Source: Pycnopodia helianthoides (lineage: Eukaryota > Echinodermata > Asteroidea > Forcipulatida > Asteriidae). Taken from it: a stretch of DNA of 64,000 nucleotides. Position numbers and translations under genes: made by a program. The notes under the pieces are model-generated. The model made no database searches. It saw nothing but the letters and a program-made list of their open reading frames with translations, and was not told the DNA's origin. Of this stretch, positions 35,895-50,800 are shown in pieces (position 1 is the stretch's first letter; each line of letters starts with the position of its first letter). The stretch covers positions 19,159,425 to 19,223,424 of the forward strand of contig CM063251.1 in the NCBI GenBank assembly GCA_032158295.1. Reading direction: 5' to 3'.

Positions 35895-38800
35895 CTGGAG
35901 AAAGATAGAAAGAGAACACACAAATGTTATTATTTTAAATACTATATTTGTCTTAAAACTAACCTCTGTTGCTTCATTTATCAGTAGAAGGGCTAAAAAT
36001 AGTTTAAATAAATGACTCAAACAAAAGTTGTACCCATGGATTTCCCATTTAACCTAGTGTCATATCTAGCCTCATACATATAGGTCAATAAATAAAAACC
36101 TCCATGCAGTCTCTTCAAATCAGGCAGTTCTCAGAAATAGTGAAGGGCATGAAAAATAAAGAAAAATCAAAAAAATCAGCCATGATATTATTAATGTGAT
36201 GTGAAGTATTAAATATGTTGACATATTACCTTAACCCTCTTGCTGTCTGACCATTCAATACCATTCACTGTGGTTTTGAATGATATATAAACTATGCAAG
36301 CCTGCAATGTGATACCATGAGGGAATGCATGTACACAGTACACAGTTAGTTCTGTGCACAGTTGTGCCACCGTACACAACCTTGGCAGTCGAATGGTTTC
36401 AAATGGTTGGTCAACTCACTGGAAATGTTGCCAAGTCACTGACAGTAGGAGGGTTATAGGACTAATTAGGTGTTATTTGAAGGTTTCTTTGTGAATATTT
36501 GATAAGCAAATAAACGCCTGGTTATGGCAAGGAGAGTAACAATTATATATATTTTTTGGGGAGGGAATTTTGTTCCTATTGGAGAATGTGATTTCATTTT
36601 CACTACCTTATGGAGACCGAGAAATAAAACAGAAAAGGGACAACAAAGGGTCTCCATAGGAAGTTCTAAAGACTGGGTTGCTCCAAAGAAATTTTGTGTA
36701 CAAAGTCTGTGGAGGGTCCTTAACTACAGGCACAACGGAAAGAACAAAAAATGTCTCAACAGGGCTGTAAAAAATAAGAATGTGTGAACTTACCTGTGCA
36801 CCATCATAATTGAATATCCCAACCACACTGACCGGTACCAGCTTGTTGACAGCCCGACCGAGTGCTTTACGCCCAAGAGCAAATACCACAGGTACAATCT
36901 GCTCATTTGATAGCGCTGTGATGCGATTCAATGCCTCGTCTAATCCACCTGTTACAACAAACCCCCCAAAACATGAATAGTTTAAAGATTGCAAAAATAA
37001 AAGAGGAAAGTTGGAGTAATGCATTGATGAAGTTTTTACACCAAGCTTGAGACTTGGCTGTGGAAAAGGTCATCTTGAGTTCTTTGGTTCTGTGCAAAAA
37101 AAGTAAAAACATATTTGGGAAGTAACTGAAAAAATTACAATTCTCTTGTTAGTACAAGTTAGTATCTTTAACCCTCTTGCTATCTGACCATTCAATACCA
37201 TTCAAGTGGTTTTGAATGATAGATAAACTATGCCAGCCTGCAATATGATACCATGAGGGAATGCATGTACACAGTACACAGTTAGTTCTGTGCACAGTTG
37301 TGCCACCGTACACAACCTTGGCAGTCGAATGGTTTCAAATGGTTGATCAACTCACTGGAAAATGTTGCCAAGAGTCACTGACAGTAGGAGGGTTAAATAC
37401 TGAACCTTCTCCCACTTTTTTACTGAGCTTTTGTTTTTTAACCCCTCCTACTTTTGGTAACATTTTTCAGTGAGTTGACAAACCATTTGAAACTATGCAA
37501 CTGCACAGGTTATGCATGGTGACATAAATGTGGACAGATTAACAATTTGGTCACTGGACCACCCCAGCTGCCCCAAATCGAAACACTGCAACATGTGGTG
37601 GGAGAACACTCAGCTTGTTTGGGGAGAGAGAAAAAAACATGAATTTGCTTTAACTATCAAGCTTTTGTGATGTTGACAAATATTCACCGTTTTTTTCTTT
37701 TCTTTTAGCCTTTGACAAACACTCTGCTTGAGTCGAACTGCGAGGAGAATACTTTTGTATTTATATCACAGGTCGTTTTGGTTGAGAAACAGCTTGCCAC
37801 AGGTATTTTTTCTTTCTTTTTTCCGAATGGTCTATTTAGTGTGCTTTTGTTACAGGTTATAGGAAAGCAAAGAAAAAATAATAACAAATAAAAAGATGTA
37901 CTCTGACCTTTAGATTGGATCCTCTCTAGGTTGGGGGAGACGATGATACATTTGATCTTCTTCAGTTTTAGGTGCTTGGTTACCTCACGCAGTCCCATTA
38001 CGATGCGCCGCTTGGATTTAGCCTGTGGAAAATAAAAAGATCAGTTTCCATAGTGCAACTCAAAAAAGCCCTAGTTCTTTCAAACTGTAAGCCAAGTTAT
38101 CAAGAAGAGATGCAATGAAAGTCACTTTCAGGTGATCTTTGGAGATTCAAATATTTTGACATACGATTCCTAATAAACGGGTGAATTTCAGATGAAATAA
38201 TTTTGCAGTATACTCACTACCAATAACATCTTTGTCACAAGGAGGCTTTTTGATAGAAATTACACATTTTTTTACCGTATGACCCTTCCTTTAAGATCAG
38301 TCTTAGTGCTTTTTGAAATTGAGCCCAGAAACTTAAATTTCAAGATTTTCTTGGCGAGCCCAATATAGATATTGTACATGTACCTCAGAAAACTGACTGA
38401 AGGGAGAATTTTTTTTTAAAGACCATAACTAAAACTTTGTTGTTGTTGTATTTGTTTAGGACTACGATGAAGTTTGTCCTTGAAAGACTAAAGAATAAAT
38501 TAGTAAATTTTCATTCAAAAAGCACTTGACTGCCAGCCTTTGGAAGAACCTTTGGAAGATGCAGAGTAGTTATCAGTTTTTATCAGTTACTTGATTCCAA
38601 TACCAGAAATATTTGAAAAAAGATAAAGATAACTAATAACAGCCTGACGTTTGAGCGTGAATAAGCCGTACCTTTGTTGGGTCTTTTTGGTACTGCCTAT
38701 CCTGGAACTTGACCAGGGTTTGCAGTAGAGTTGTGCAACACGCATCAATGTCTTGATCTAACACTTGGTTGCAGTATCTGAAAGATAAATAAAGATCATG

Positions 38801-41800
38801 CTATCACTCTGGATCTTGGTGTATGGGTAAAAAAAACAAATTCATAGTGTTCTCTCTGATGGCGTGTCATGGCCAAGTGGAGTAGCGCACTGGACTCAAG
38901 CTCTGGATGTTTTTGACCAGCAGAGTGAGGGTTCAAATCCCGATCTTGACACTTTAGCGAGACACTGTGCCATTATTGCATCGTCCTTTGGATGGGATGT
39001 AAATCTGTGGGTCTTGTGTAAACGCACCTAAAAAATAACCATAGCATTTATCGCTAAGACAAGGATTTGCCCTGGTGTTTCGGATGTAGTTGGCTGCAGG
39101 TTGCCCCGCATTACCGTGTGAACCCTTAAATATAAATGCTATAAAAATAGGTCTCATAATTCAAAACTTACCATACCTGTCTTAAACATAATACACCTCA
39201 GCATAGTGAATTAGATTGATGACAAGCCATTGTTCCTTCCTCTACATTAATAATATTACTGTTATTCCTAGTGCAATTATTAGATTTAAAATCAACTCTG
39301 AATCATAGCAGGAGTTACAATTGAGCCTTTGCGTTGTGAAGATTTTGCAAGGAAGATATTTAGAAAATTCTTACGAGTACACCATGGATTATTTTTTTCC
39401 CTGTTTTGAAGAGGTACTGTAGTGGCTGTGAAATGTGTCGATGCTCTGAGAAGAGCCCATTGGTTTGTTCTCAACATTTCTACTAGAGTTCTCTTGCTGT
39501 CGTCACAAGTTTGATTTTTATCAATAATCAACAGATCAGGAAAAATCATTCAGAAAACCAAGTATGTGATACCTGAGGGTAACGAAACTCATTCTTCAAT
39601 AGCACCAAAAGCAATACAAAGACGAATATTTATGCAAAGAAAACTAGATTTTTTAAATATTTGAGACCATCGTAAGGCGAAGTAACTACGCTAAACAAAT
39701 ACACACTCACTCTCTAAAACGACGACTGTGTATTGAGAGATTGATCTGAGCCGGTGATGTTGATTTGAATCCGGTCGCTGGACTGGACAAGCCTGAACTA
39801 AGAGGTGACCCCGGAGACAGCGGGCTCATGCTCATAGGTGACATCTGACTCACAGGTGAAAGGTCACTCTGAGAGGTCATGAAAGACATAGTTGAACCTC
39901 GCTCACTTGTGGCTGTTCAAAAAGGGAAGTAAGATTGTACGGTTTATTTGGAAGCAAATTATGAATCGAGGCAAACAAGGGAAAGGATTGATATGAGACT
40001 CACGGTTAAACTACCCAAGGGTCCATGACTTAGACCGTGTCTAAATTGGGAACTGCGGCTACGGCTGTTGCTAAGGGTGCTACTGTAGGCATCCTATGCA
40101 GAAATGCTTGAGCTTTTTTTGAAAAAGTTCTGTTGGCAGACTGAACCTTTTGGTTACCGGAATTTTTGTTAATCATTTTCCTCCTCTAGTCTTAGTGTTT
40201 TCTTTTCACTTGGCGTTTTGTTTAATCATTCGAATTGCAGTGTGTAGTTTCTCAAATTTGTGGAAAGAAATAAAATAATAATAATAATGTATGTTTGCAT
40301 GACAATCAAACCACAGCTGCCCATTCCGACATGGCCTCAGGGTATTTCGATCGGGTACTCTGGATTTGTGGGGTGGTGGAAGTCACCACAGCACGGTGGG
40401 ACAGGTAGACTTTGGAAGGAATTGTTGTTTCTAATCATCCTTGGGGTTTACTGTAATGTAATGTTTTTATCAACCTTGCCTCACTTTGTTTTCATGCGCT
40501 GTAATGTCTCGTTAATGTTTTGTACAATTCTCTGTTGTTATACTCTTGAATGACAGTTATTTCTGGCCCTCTTCTAAAAACAGTGTTTCACTGAAAGGTT
40601 TCCCCCAGGCTAAACAAGAAATAAATGTATAAATACATAGGAGCCTTTATTGGAATAGTCCATTAAACAAGAGCTCCTGTTGGGAGTAATCAAGCATTCC
40701 ACCACATACAACTGTTGTATTTGTATCCAGTGGGAAGACAATAAAGCCCGGTTCATACTTCCTGCGAATGCGAAGCGAATTTAGGTGACGCAATAATCGG
40801 TATACGCTCCCTTTCCAATTGTGACGCGAGAAAATTCGCTTCGCACGAAGCATTCGCAGGAAGTATGAACCGGGCTTAAAATACGCCTCAAATTTGTTTC
40901 CTAAAAAGGTCATCCCCCTTGTGAATTATAGGGTTAGTTGTGTGCACCATTTTAAAACTTGTTTGATTGTATTAATGGTTGTTTTACTAATGTGGGTTAA
41001 GGTGGCCAATTACTATCTGTTGCCTTTCCGCAAAATTCTCACCGGACTTTATTCAGTTACTGAATGGAAAGCCCTCACTGATTGGACATGAGGAAGGGGA
41101 AACAAACTTGTGAAGTTTTGAGTAATCAGTGTGTACTTTACCATCTTGTGATAAACCCAATCCTGCATCTCCGCTCATGGTGTCTGCATTCTTGTCATCA
41201 CTATGGTTCAATCCACTGTAGGGTAAAAAAAACACTTAGTTTAACAAGTAGGAAGGAACTATAAATAAATAAATAGTAAACTTGCGGGTACAACCACGTG
41301 TAAATCTCTTTTGTGAGAGTGTTGGCTCTGAAAAGAGCCGGTGTGGTCTCGACGTTTCGAACAGTATACTCTGCTCGTCTTCTGAGAAAGAGAAAGAGAA
41401 AGAGAAAGGTCTTACTCTTCAGCGTCGGAGAGACACGTTTCCTGCAACGTGCGCAGTCTCTTGTTCTCTTCCCTCTCCTTTAAGATGACTCTCTTCAAGG
41501 CACTAGGTTTCTTCTTCACCGGCGTTTCGCGTTCCTTGCCTCTCTTCAACGGAGCCGATGAGTCGAGTGGATTGTGACCCTTGTAATTAACAGAGAGATA
41601 TGGGTGATAATTATGTATCAATCACAACGGCCATGATCTTTACCAAGTGAGGGTGCTTCTCAATTGATTTTTTGTGAGTTTTGGAGCGTCATGGCTGAAC
41701 GGTTGAGTGGACTCAACTTCTTGCAATACCAGAGAGTGGTTTTGGGTTTGGGATATCGAACTTATGTCTCTGAGAAAGTGGACCAAGATTCTTAATGTTA

Positions 41801-44800
41801 CACAAGGCACAACTTCAAAAAGCTGTTAACCAGTATAAAGACGACTGTGTTGCTAAAAAATGACAGAAAAAGTCGCAAGAATATCTCACACAGACATATG
41901 AAATCTCAATAGGTTCAGATGGTTCTCATACCAGCATTGGGACTTGTTCACGTTTGGCGAACTGGGGTTGCACAACTGTCTTGGCTGCTACACCTGTTGC
42001 TGGTGAAGGCACCGGGGCCGGCTTGCTCTCATTGTGATGCTGCACCTTGGGGCTGGTAGAGAAGTACATTGTCGATCGGCCTTTACTTGCCAGGTTCTGC
42101 TGTTGGGTCTTAGCTTTGGTTTCTTGCTGTTGTTTCTGCAAAATCACACGGAAAGAACGGTTTTAAGAGTAGAGGAAAACTTTGCTTGTCACAGGAGGAA
42201 CAGGAACATGTTCACTTGAAAACCTAAACTTTCTGGGGCACGTGTATTTTGTTCCACATTCATGACCTTGAATGATACAATTTCAGACCAGGACGATCAT
42301 TCTTGAAGGCAATTTGTTTCCTTTTATTAAAGAGAAGCTTCTCAATCACAATGTCTACAGGAATGAGCCTCTGGTGTGATGGGCCGCCATCAGGGAAACA
42401 GAGGTCATGACCTCTGTCACCTCTGTAAAAATTATTGGCTTGGAATCTGGGCCCAATTTCATAGAGCTGCTTAAGCACAAAAAGTAGCTAAGCACAACAA
42501 AATTATGCTTACCAGAATAAAGTTACCAGCCAAATTACTATATCATATGTACCATCTCTAACTGTTATCAAATTTGTGCTCACTAGCAGAAAATTGTTGA
42601 AAAAAATATATATCTTCTTAATTTTCTGCTTACGCGGTCTATGAAATTGGGCCAAGATGCCGTTGTTCTTATACCATTTATGTTATTAATAGAACATTGG
42701 CTCATTCTCAATACCAAGAATTTCACAACTGGTTTAATTGATAATTCAAATTTTTAAGTGAAGTCATGTAGTGGCTTACATATTATTTTTGGCATGGTAT
42801 TGGATGTTGCTAATTTTTAAAACAAAAATCAGACCCCATCCGGATTATATCCTCTCTGCTGTTTTTAGCTAAATTTTAGAAGACAACAGGTGGAACTTTC
42901 ATCTATCCCCAGTTTTTGTTGGAAATTTTTACAACTTTGGGGGAAATTGATGTCCAGCTATTTAAAAAAAAAATGCAATGTTCAAATGAGTAAGGAACCA
43001 GGCCACTGAGTTGAGCTCACAATTTTTGCTGTACAGTTGTATGTTTGTTGTTGCAGAGTAGCACTGTACAAATTGACGTGTTGCACAGGCAAGTACAGAA
43101 CTGAAATCAGAATATGAAATCATTTTGTTTTTTCCCACGATGAATTTTGGTACATATGTTGAAGTCTGAGAACTTTGCCGTTTTAGTTTTAGTCAAAATT
43201 GCAGAAGCTTACTTTACATATCGGTGTATAGACCATGTTACATTTGTTTACAGAGTGGTGACCTCGTACATTATAATGCTATTCCTGACGGGCAAGATGC
43301 TACACAGACTCAATGGGAAAATTTATATTTTGTGTCATAATTTTCACATAAATTCAAAATTTACAAAAGCAACAGCTGTACAGCTTTTGAGATGTCCCCC
43401 CTTTCTTCATATCAAAAGTTGAGGAAAATCAGACAGTGCGATCTCCATATAACATAAGATTTGTTGTATTCTTCCATTGAGCTGTGTACAAATGTGCCCG
43501 CTGGAAGTCCAGGCTCTGTGGCTCTTTTGTAAACATGTGATGTCACAGGTCACATCGTCTATAAGCCACCCAGAATATAAATCGCAGAGCACGATGAAGG
43601 CCTGAAAACCAATTCATAAGCCGTGGCTTATGGTCAGAAAATTACGGCAATTTATCTCATGATGATCTAACTAATCTACCTCACTTTAATACTCATCAGA
43701 AAATGTTTCCCTCAAAAAGAAAATGAGATGATCTAAGTCTTGAACACCTCAGTCCACGGAAAATCTCAAAGTGCGGACAACTTTTGTTCTCAGGTCAATC
43801 ACGTATAAATTCATTGACAGTCATGACTCCCAGGGTTCTGCCCACAGTAAGCGTTGCACTCAGAATTCCCCCACCACCACTGGCAGAATTTTCTCTGTTT
43901 CCGACCACCACACATTTTCTAATTTTGTTAATTACACTTGCAATTTCCTTTCAAAGGTTTTCAACAAAATGTAAAATTGGGTACCAGTAAAAATGGTATC
44001 CGAAGCCATTCATTTTGAGTACTTCTTTGATTTGACATGTTTGAGTCAATTTTTAATCATCTACTGTGTGTAACTGATCCATCTCGCAATGGTTTCCAGG
44101 GAAACATTTTTCCACCACTAAAGAAATCCTGGGCAGAACCCTGGACTCCTATCACAGTTCCAGTCACACAACACTATCTCAGGTCTACACATGGTGCATG
44201 TTTGTCAAAAGTGTACATCAAAAACACCATGAACACAGAAGTAAAGTCAAAAGACTAGTCATACGCTTACAGAAGAATTTCATGACCACTTCCTTTGTTT
44301 TGCAATGTGAATTGTTTATTGTTCATTCGAACAAACCGCAAGTCATACTCCAAAGGTTAAATCGAAGGCGATATCACAATAAAATGTACATTAAAAGGTT
44401 CAAACTTTAATATTCCAATAAACATTAAACATTATTATTACATAAAAAATTTAAAAATCAATCATCACCAAGTTACCACAAAGTTTTTAGAGTAATCGCA
44501 AGAAAGCACTATTTAAAAAAAAAAAGGGGGGGGGCTAGGAAATGACTTACGATTTCAGTAAGTGGGATCATTTGTTTAAAATTCAAAGTATAGACGATGT
44601 GACCTGTGACATCACATGTTTACAAAAGAGCCACAGAGCCTAGACTTCCTGCAGGCACGATTTGTACACAGCTCAATGGAAGAAGGCATAAAATCTTATA
44701 TTTTATGGAGATTGCACTGTCTAATTCTTATCAACTTTTGATATGATGAAAGGGGGCACATCTCAAAACTTGTCCAGCTTTTATTTTCATAACTCTTGGT

Positions 44801-47800
44801 TTTATGTGGAAATTATGACACAAAATGTCAACTTTCCCATAGGACCAGTGTAGTATCTTTCCTGCCAGAATACTCAAATAATGTACAAGGTCACACTTAT
44901 TGTAAACAAAGTTCACATGGTCTATAGTTTGTTTTTTCAATAATCCAGTACACACAGGACAGTGCAGTGAACATGGTGAACGAGTACACACATGTACATG
45001 TACATGTACATATTCCCCACCAACTACGCAACCTACAGACATGACTACATGTATACAACTATATTTAGCACGATAGGGTCTATAGGACGTGACTGAACTC
45101 TTTGAAAACCGAGACCCCATCATCTTGAGGCAGGAAGGAAGGTGGAGGAAATGTGACCCCCTTAACCTGCCCCATTATAGAATGCCAAAGTTAGTGTTCT
45201 CAAGAAAAATGGTAGGCCGTCTCTGAAGACCTGCTTAAATTTAGAAACTGAACTGACAATCTCATTTAAAAGATATCAACCTACATGGGAAATAAACTTC
45301 CATGCAACTATTTCATGTGGTTAAAGGAACATTACTGATTTGGTAAGAAAAAACTTGTAAATTATACTTTTTGATCACAGATTAACATAAAACTTACACG
45401 GTCTAATGATGATGATAGTAGAAAACATCCCTTGAAATATTTCTGTCTGAAATGCCATATTTGATGAAAAATGAATAAACTAATTTTCCGATTGGAGTTT
45501 ATCGCTCAGTGAGCATTTTATTCATTTGTTGAATCTATATGATTTCATGCAAATGTGTAATCGGTTTTTCACTATTTTCTCGGAACCCAGATGGCCGATC
45601 GATCTCAAACTTCTACAGGTTTGTCAGTTTATGTATATGGTGGATTACATAAAGTGCTTACACTGCCAGCAACTGTTTTGTTAGCAAAAACCAATTCTGT
45701 AATGTTCCTTTTAGAGATATCAACCTACATGGGAAATAAACTTCCACGCAACTATTTCATGTGGTTAAATAAAAAGAAGTTGTACTGAGTCATACAGTTT
45801 GGGCCTGCACCTCACAGACATTACGATGCAAATTTTTCACCCACATTTTGAAGAGCCAGTATAGCCAAAAAAAACCACCACAACCTTCCGCATTCTAAAT
45901 GTGTCCTAACCGCTAAGCCCATCCGATCCCCAGCTTGCTCAGTTATGAAAAGGCCAGTTCAATTCAATATTCATGTTGGTACCGCACAGAATTTCCATTA
46001 AAAAAAATAACTTGAACATGCAGGATCGTTCTATTGTATATTGGTAAGCGGGGGGAAGATGGGTAAATTTTACATACCTCTAAAGCAGCTAGCATGTCAC
46101 CTAAATCGTACTCGATAGGCATCTTGGTTTTCTTGTTGGGCTTCTTAAGATTTTCTTGAAGTTGTCGCTGCTCCTCGGTGATTTCAGAATATTCCTGTTT
46201 AGATATGAATTTTTATGAACATCAGAAAACAACATGTCGATTACCTGGGGTCAATTTCATAAAGCATATGTTTCATGTTTATATAGCCAGGCCTGGAATT
46301 TCATCTTTGAGAGGGCAAGGCCACTTTCATTTTGCAGAGGGCACTTCCATTGGAAAATCTTTAAGTCTATGGGAAACTTTTGAAGGTGCACGGAGGCCAA
46401 GACAAGGGCAACGAAGGCCATGGCCTCCGTGGCCTCCTTGTAATTCCAGGCCTGTATAGCCCCCCCCCACCCCTTAGCACAGTTCCTTTTTCACAGACAG
46501 TGCTAACTCTTAGGCAAAGTAAACGGCTTGATAACTTACTATCGGTTCTAGTCAGATGATGAGAGATGCAACAAAGCAAATCTATTCTGAACGCGCAGAC
46601 AAGCTGTTCAATTTTCTTGATGATTTATGAAATACTCTTCTGCTTACTCAAGTTTTTCCACTTAGTAAGCAAAACAAATAATAATTGCTTACTGGTGAAC
46701 AGCTTCATGAAATTGGGACCAGTCAGTTATAGCTGGCTATCCACCTTAGACAGTCTCAGCTTAGTCATTGTTATTAAGCCTGTTGCAATAAGCCGGCCTT
46801 AGATTAGTTGGTGTCACACGTACAACTCAATATTGTTTGGACCAACTTGGTCCCAGAAATTTGAACACGCGCAAGACTTGCTTAGTCTATAGCCAGCTCA
46901 TATAGTTTGACTAAATAGATGGTGTAATGTGCGTTCTATTATTACTATTATTTAATAGATTTCTAAGCTAATCAGCTGCATGAAATGTGGCAGGTTTAAC
47001 AGTAAGGTGCACCCCACCCCCACCATGGGCAAAGTGTCCACAAGTTTTTGGTATCGCACCATATAGTTACCTATCCTTGTGTTGATTTATACATCAATTA
47101 CTGTTACATAAATTGTAACTAAATCAGAATTGCAGTGTGTATGACGTGTATGATGATAAGGCACAGGTACAGTTAGTAGCTGGTAAAGTTTAGGTTTGGG
47201 TGAAGCATAGCTTCTGTACCCTAGCCTATTGACAGACATGATGTCACAATGAAGATAAGCCCATGTGGACAATACAGACTGACAAAAGACTACCAACAAC
47301 AAAAGAGGCTCTAATAAATCAATATGAGATTTAAAGGAATAATATACGACTTCCTTCAAAACATTCTAAACTTAAAGTTAGTCAGGAAAAAAAGGAACCT
47401 CGCCCCCTCCCTCACTCCTCCCACCTAACATAATCAAGAGGACTTTCCGGGCTTGTATTACATATATATTTATTCATATTGGTTCCAACTAAACAAAGCC
47501 TCCCTCAGCACTTCCTGGTTAGTGTTATTGTGGTAACAGTATGTTCTTGCACACTAATATCCCCCCCGCCCCATTTAGAAGGAAACTGTTTTATTAGTAG
47601 GGACTTCCTTGCAGATGTAATTAGCTCAATTTGAAATAACGCTCTTGCAAAAAAAATTGTCACATTCAAATCTCAAACAGCTTCTTTAGTGTTTAATTCA
47701 ATTAGTCGATGCACGCTAATTTTTTGGTTTATTTTATTTAATTTCACTTTGTTTGATACTCTACCCACTCCTCCTTCTAAAGTGATTTCTCTCCTGAAGA

Positions 47801-50800
47801 CAAACACTGAACACACCTTAGCAGCAGCCTGAGCCGCAAGGATGGCCTTCTTTCGGCGTTTCCGAGCGTTTTTCCCATCACGTATGCCGCTGGCGGCCGC
47901 CTCTGGGTTCAACAGATCCTCAGGCTTAATGATGTCCCCGTGATTGACGTCATTGGCGGCATCAACTGGCTCATAGTCTCCTGCCCTGGTCTGTTTGGTG
48001 AAGAGAAAAGTTCCACACTAAGTAAAAACTAAAATCAAGCAACAAACGCATTTGTTATACCTCTGTCTTGAATGCTGTATTTTCATTGGCGCAGAGCGAT
48101 CACATGAGCGGGCAACAAATATGCATGTACCACTCTCCTCTCACGCGCGCATCATACAACTTTCTGTGCAGCAGAGGATCAAGATTATAATCGTTTCGAT
48201 GAAATTGGAGTCCTCCAGATGAGGAAAATATTACTAAGAATTCAAGACAGAGGTATAACAAAACAATTGTTGCCTGCTGACATGGTCCATGTGTTTTGTA
48301 CACCCTCGGGGGCAAATGGCACCCTCGGCTTTCGCCTCGGGTGCCATTTGCCAAAACACCGTGGACCATGTCACCGCAGGCAACAATTGTATAGTGCTCT
48401 CTCTTAAAAATATTTGTTACATGCACAGGAGTGTCTTGTGTTAAATCAGTAGTGCCATGCATTTTAAACTGAAAATTAAGTTGTAATTTTTAGACATTGC
48501 AAATAACAATTCTCGAAATAATGTCTGCAGTCGAGGCATACACAAGTTTAAAGCTGACTTTCCAAACTTGAATTTTTTCTCAAGACACGATTTTTCACAC
48601 AGGTCACATTTTTAGGCCATTTTGATGTGTTGTACATGTAAGAACATCAATAAACCTGAGTCCAAAAATTGGGCTGATTTAATATATACAGTTCTAAACA
48701 ATAATTTGGTCAAATTGGTCAAAATAATTTGGTCATTGATTGTACATAAATGTAACAATGGGACAGTAATCTCAGTGTATTTTTTGTTCATACTTATTGT
48801 ACATCTACAAATTGTATACACACGTCGCACATATATAAAGTATTGTATACTTCAACCCTTTTTTTACAGTTCCAAATTTCCTTGATTTTCTTTTATTTAA
48901 AAAACAAAAAGAAACTGTGTTTGAAAAGCATTAAACAAATAAATGTACAAGGCAGCACAGCGTACATGTACAATGTATGCATCACGCACACACGTAAGTT
49001 GACTACAGTACATGTAAATCTATGTATGTATGTATGTAAATGAACATACATTGAATGCTGAATATCATGCATGTATTGGTTTTCTTGGCTTTGGTCATAT
49101 TGGTATACTTCCATTCAGTGACACTGAATCTATTTTTAGAGATAACCAACAAGCCAGAATAAGGCCCACACCGGCAAGCACTTACATGTACATACATGTA
49201 CATACATGTACTATGTGCAATGTACATGGTATGATGTAAAATATGTGCACAGCCACAATCATTGGTTCACATTTTTTCCGAGTCCATGTTATGAACAACA
49301 GTTTGAAAACCAGTGATGTAACAGTTATCTCAATGTTGTTTGTAAATTAATTGACCAGCGCTGTGTGAATGAAGAGTAGAAAGTGCTTGAGCTTGTTGAA
49401 CATGTTGAATACCAGATCTGCAAAGAGTTAGCCCTACTCAATATTTATGTGTTGATCATTTGGTGTCTTTGTAACAAAAAGTGTACCCATGATTGTGGCT
49501 GTGGCTATACACATGTAGCACACTGGTTACAGAACAAGCATTTATTGTGTACATGTGTATTAAAATCAGCCAACATTTAGATACTGAGTAAAAACCAACA
49601 TCAAACAAAATTTCCAGAAAGTGCAGCCTGTAGGCAGCCTACAAGTAGCATTGGTTTTTGTAAACACATACAATGTATAGCCATCGGACATAAATATTGA
49701 TGTAACTATGTGTAATGCAAGAAAGTACATGTACTACATACATTACATGTAACTTGAAGTATTAAGTTTGAAGCATGTACAATGTATGACACTTTTTCTT
49801 TAAATTGCCTTTTATAAAAAATGTGCACGCACATAATGCAGGGTTCTGCCCATGATTTCTTTAGTGGTGGAAAAATGTTTCTCTGGAAACCATTGCGAGA
49901 TGGATCAGTTACATGGTAGATCATATAAATAGACACAAATCAAAGAAGTGCTAAAAAATTAATGGCTTCGGATACCATTTTTATTGGTAAATACCCAATT
50001 TTACATTTCGTTGAAAGAAATTTGAAAGGAAATTGCAAGTGTAATTAAAAAAAATTGAGAAATGTGTGGTGGTCGGAAACAGATAAAGTTCTGCCAGTGG
50101 TGGTTGGGGAATCCAGAGTGCCGGGCAGGTTTTTCCCGGCACCGACCACTGTGGGCAGAACCCTGATAATGATCAGCTCATGTAATAATGGCATGGTTAA
50201 TTTATCAAAAGGAAAAATCGGGAAGAAAATGGGGGTAAAATTGCAAAGCATTGTCGTGTCAATTATGCCTTTACGGGAAGTTGGAACTGCACATTCCAGT
50301 AATATGGTAATTCAACAGTACAGTGGAAATGTAAAAATGACTCATTATTTCCAATGACTAATGGGAAAACAATGCTTTAACATGTTTATTATGTTTAACA
50401 TGTTTAACCTCACATTGTACTAATTGTACATAATTAACCTAGTGCCTCAACCAAATTATCAAATCAGGGTAATTTTTGACATTGTTAACACTAATTTATA
50501 TGTAGTATAAAACCTTAAATTGAAATGGATTGGCCAATGAATATAAATAAATCTGAAAGGTTTTTTTATATTAAACAACGCGACAATTCTTCAAAACTGA
50601 AATGCAACGTCGATGTCTGCATATTTTTATATACAGTAAAGAGTGAAATAGGTTTCATTTTTTGGAAAATAAATAAAGAGAGTTTTAATTTTGCAATCGT
50701 TGTGAGTTAGCTTAAGAGAGACGAAGCAGTCAGAATGCATGCAAAAAGGGCATTGGACACCACAGAGATGTTTGCAGGCATTGGGCTAAACAATTTAACT

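Noticed and set aside
44731..45123. 130-codon minus-strand ORF
   Set aside because: Half of it is the TA-type MITE and the rest a (GTACAT) simple repeat.
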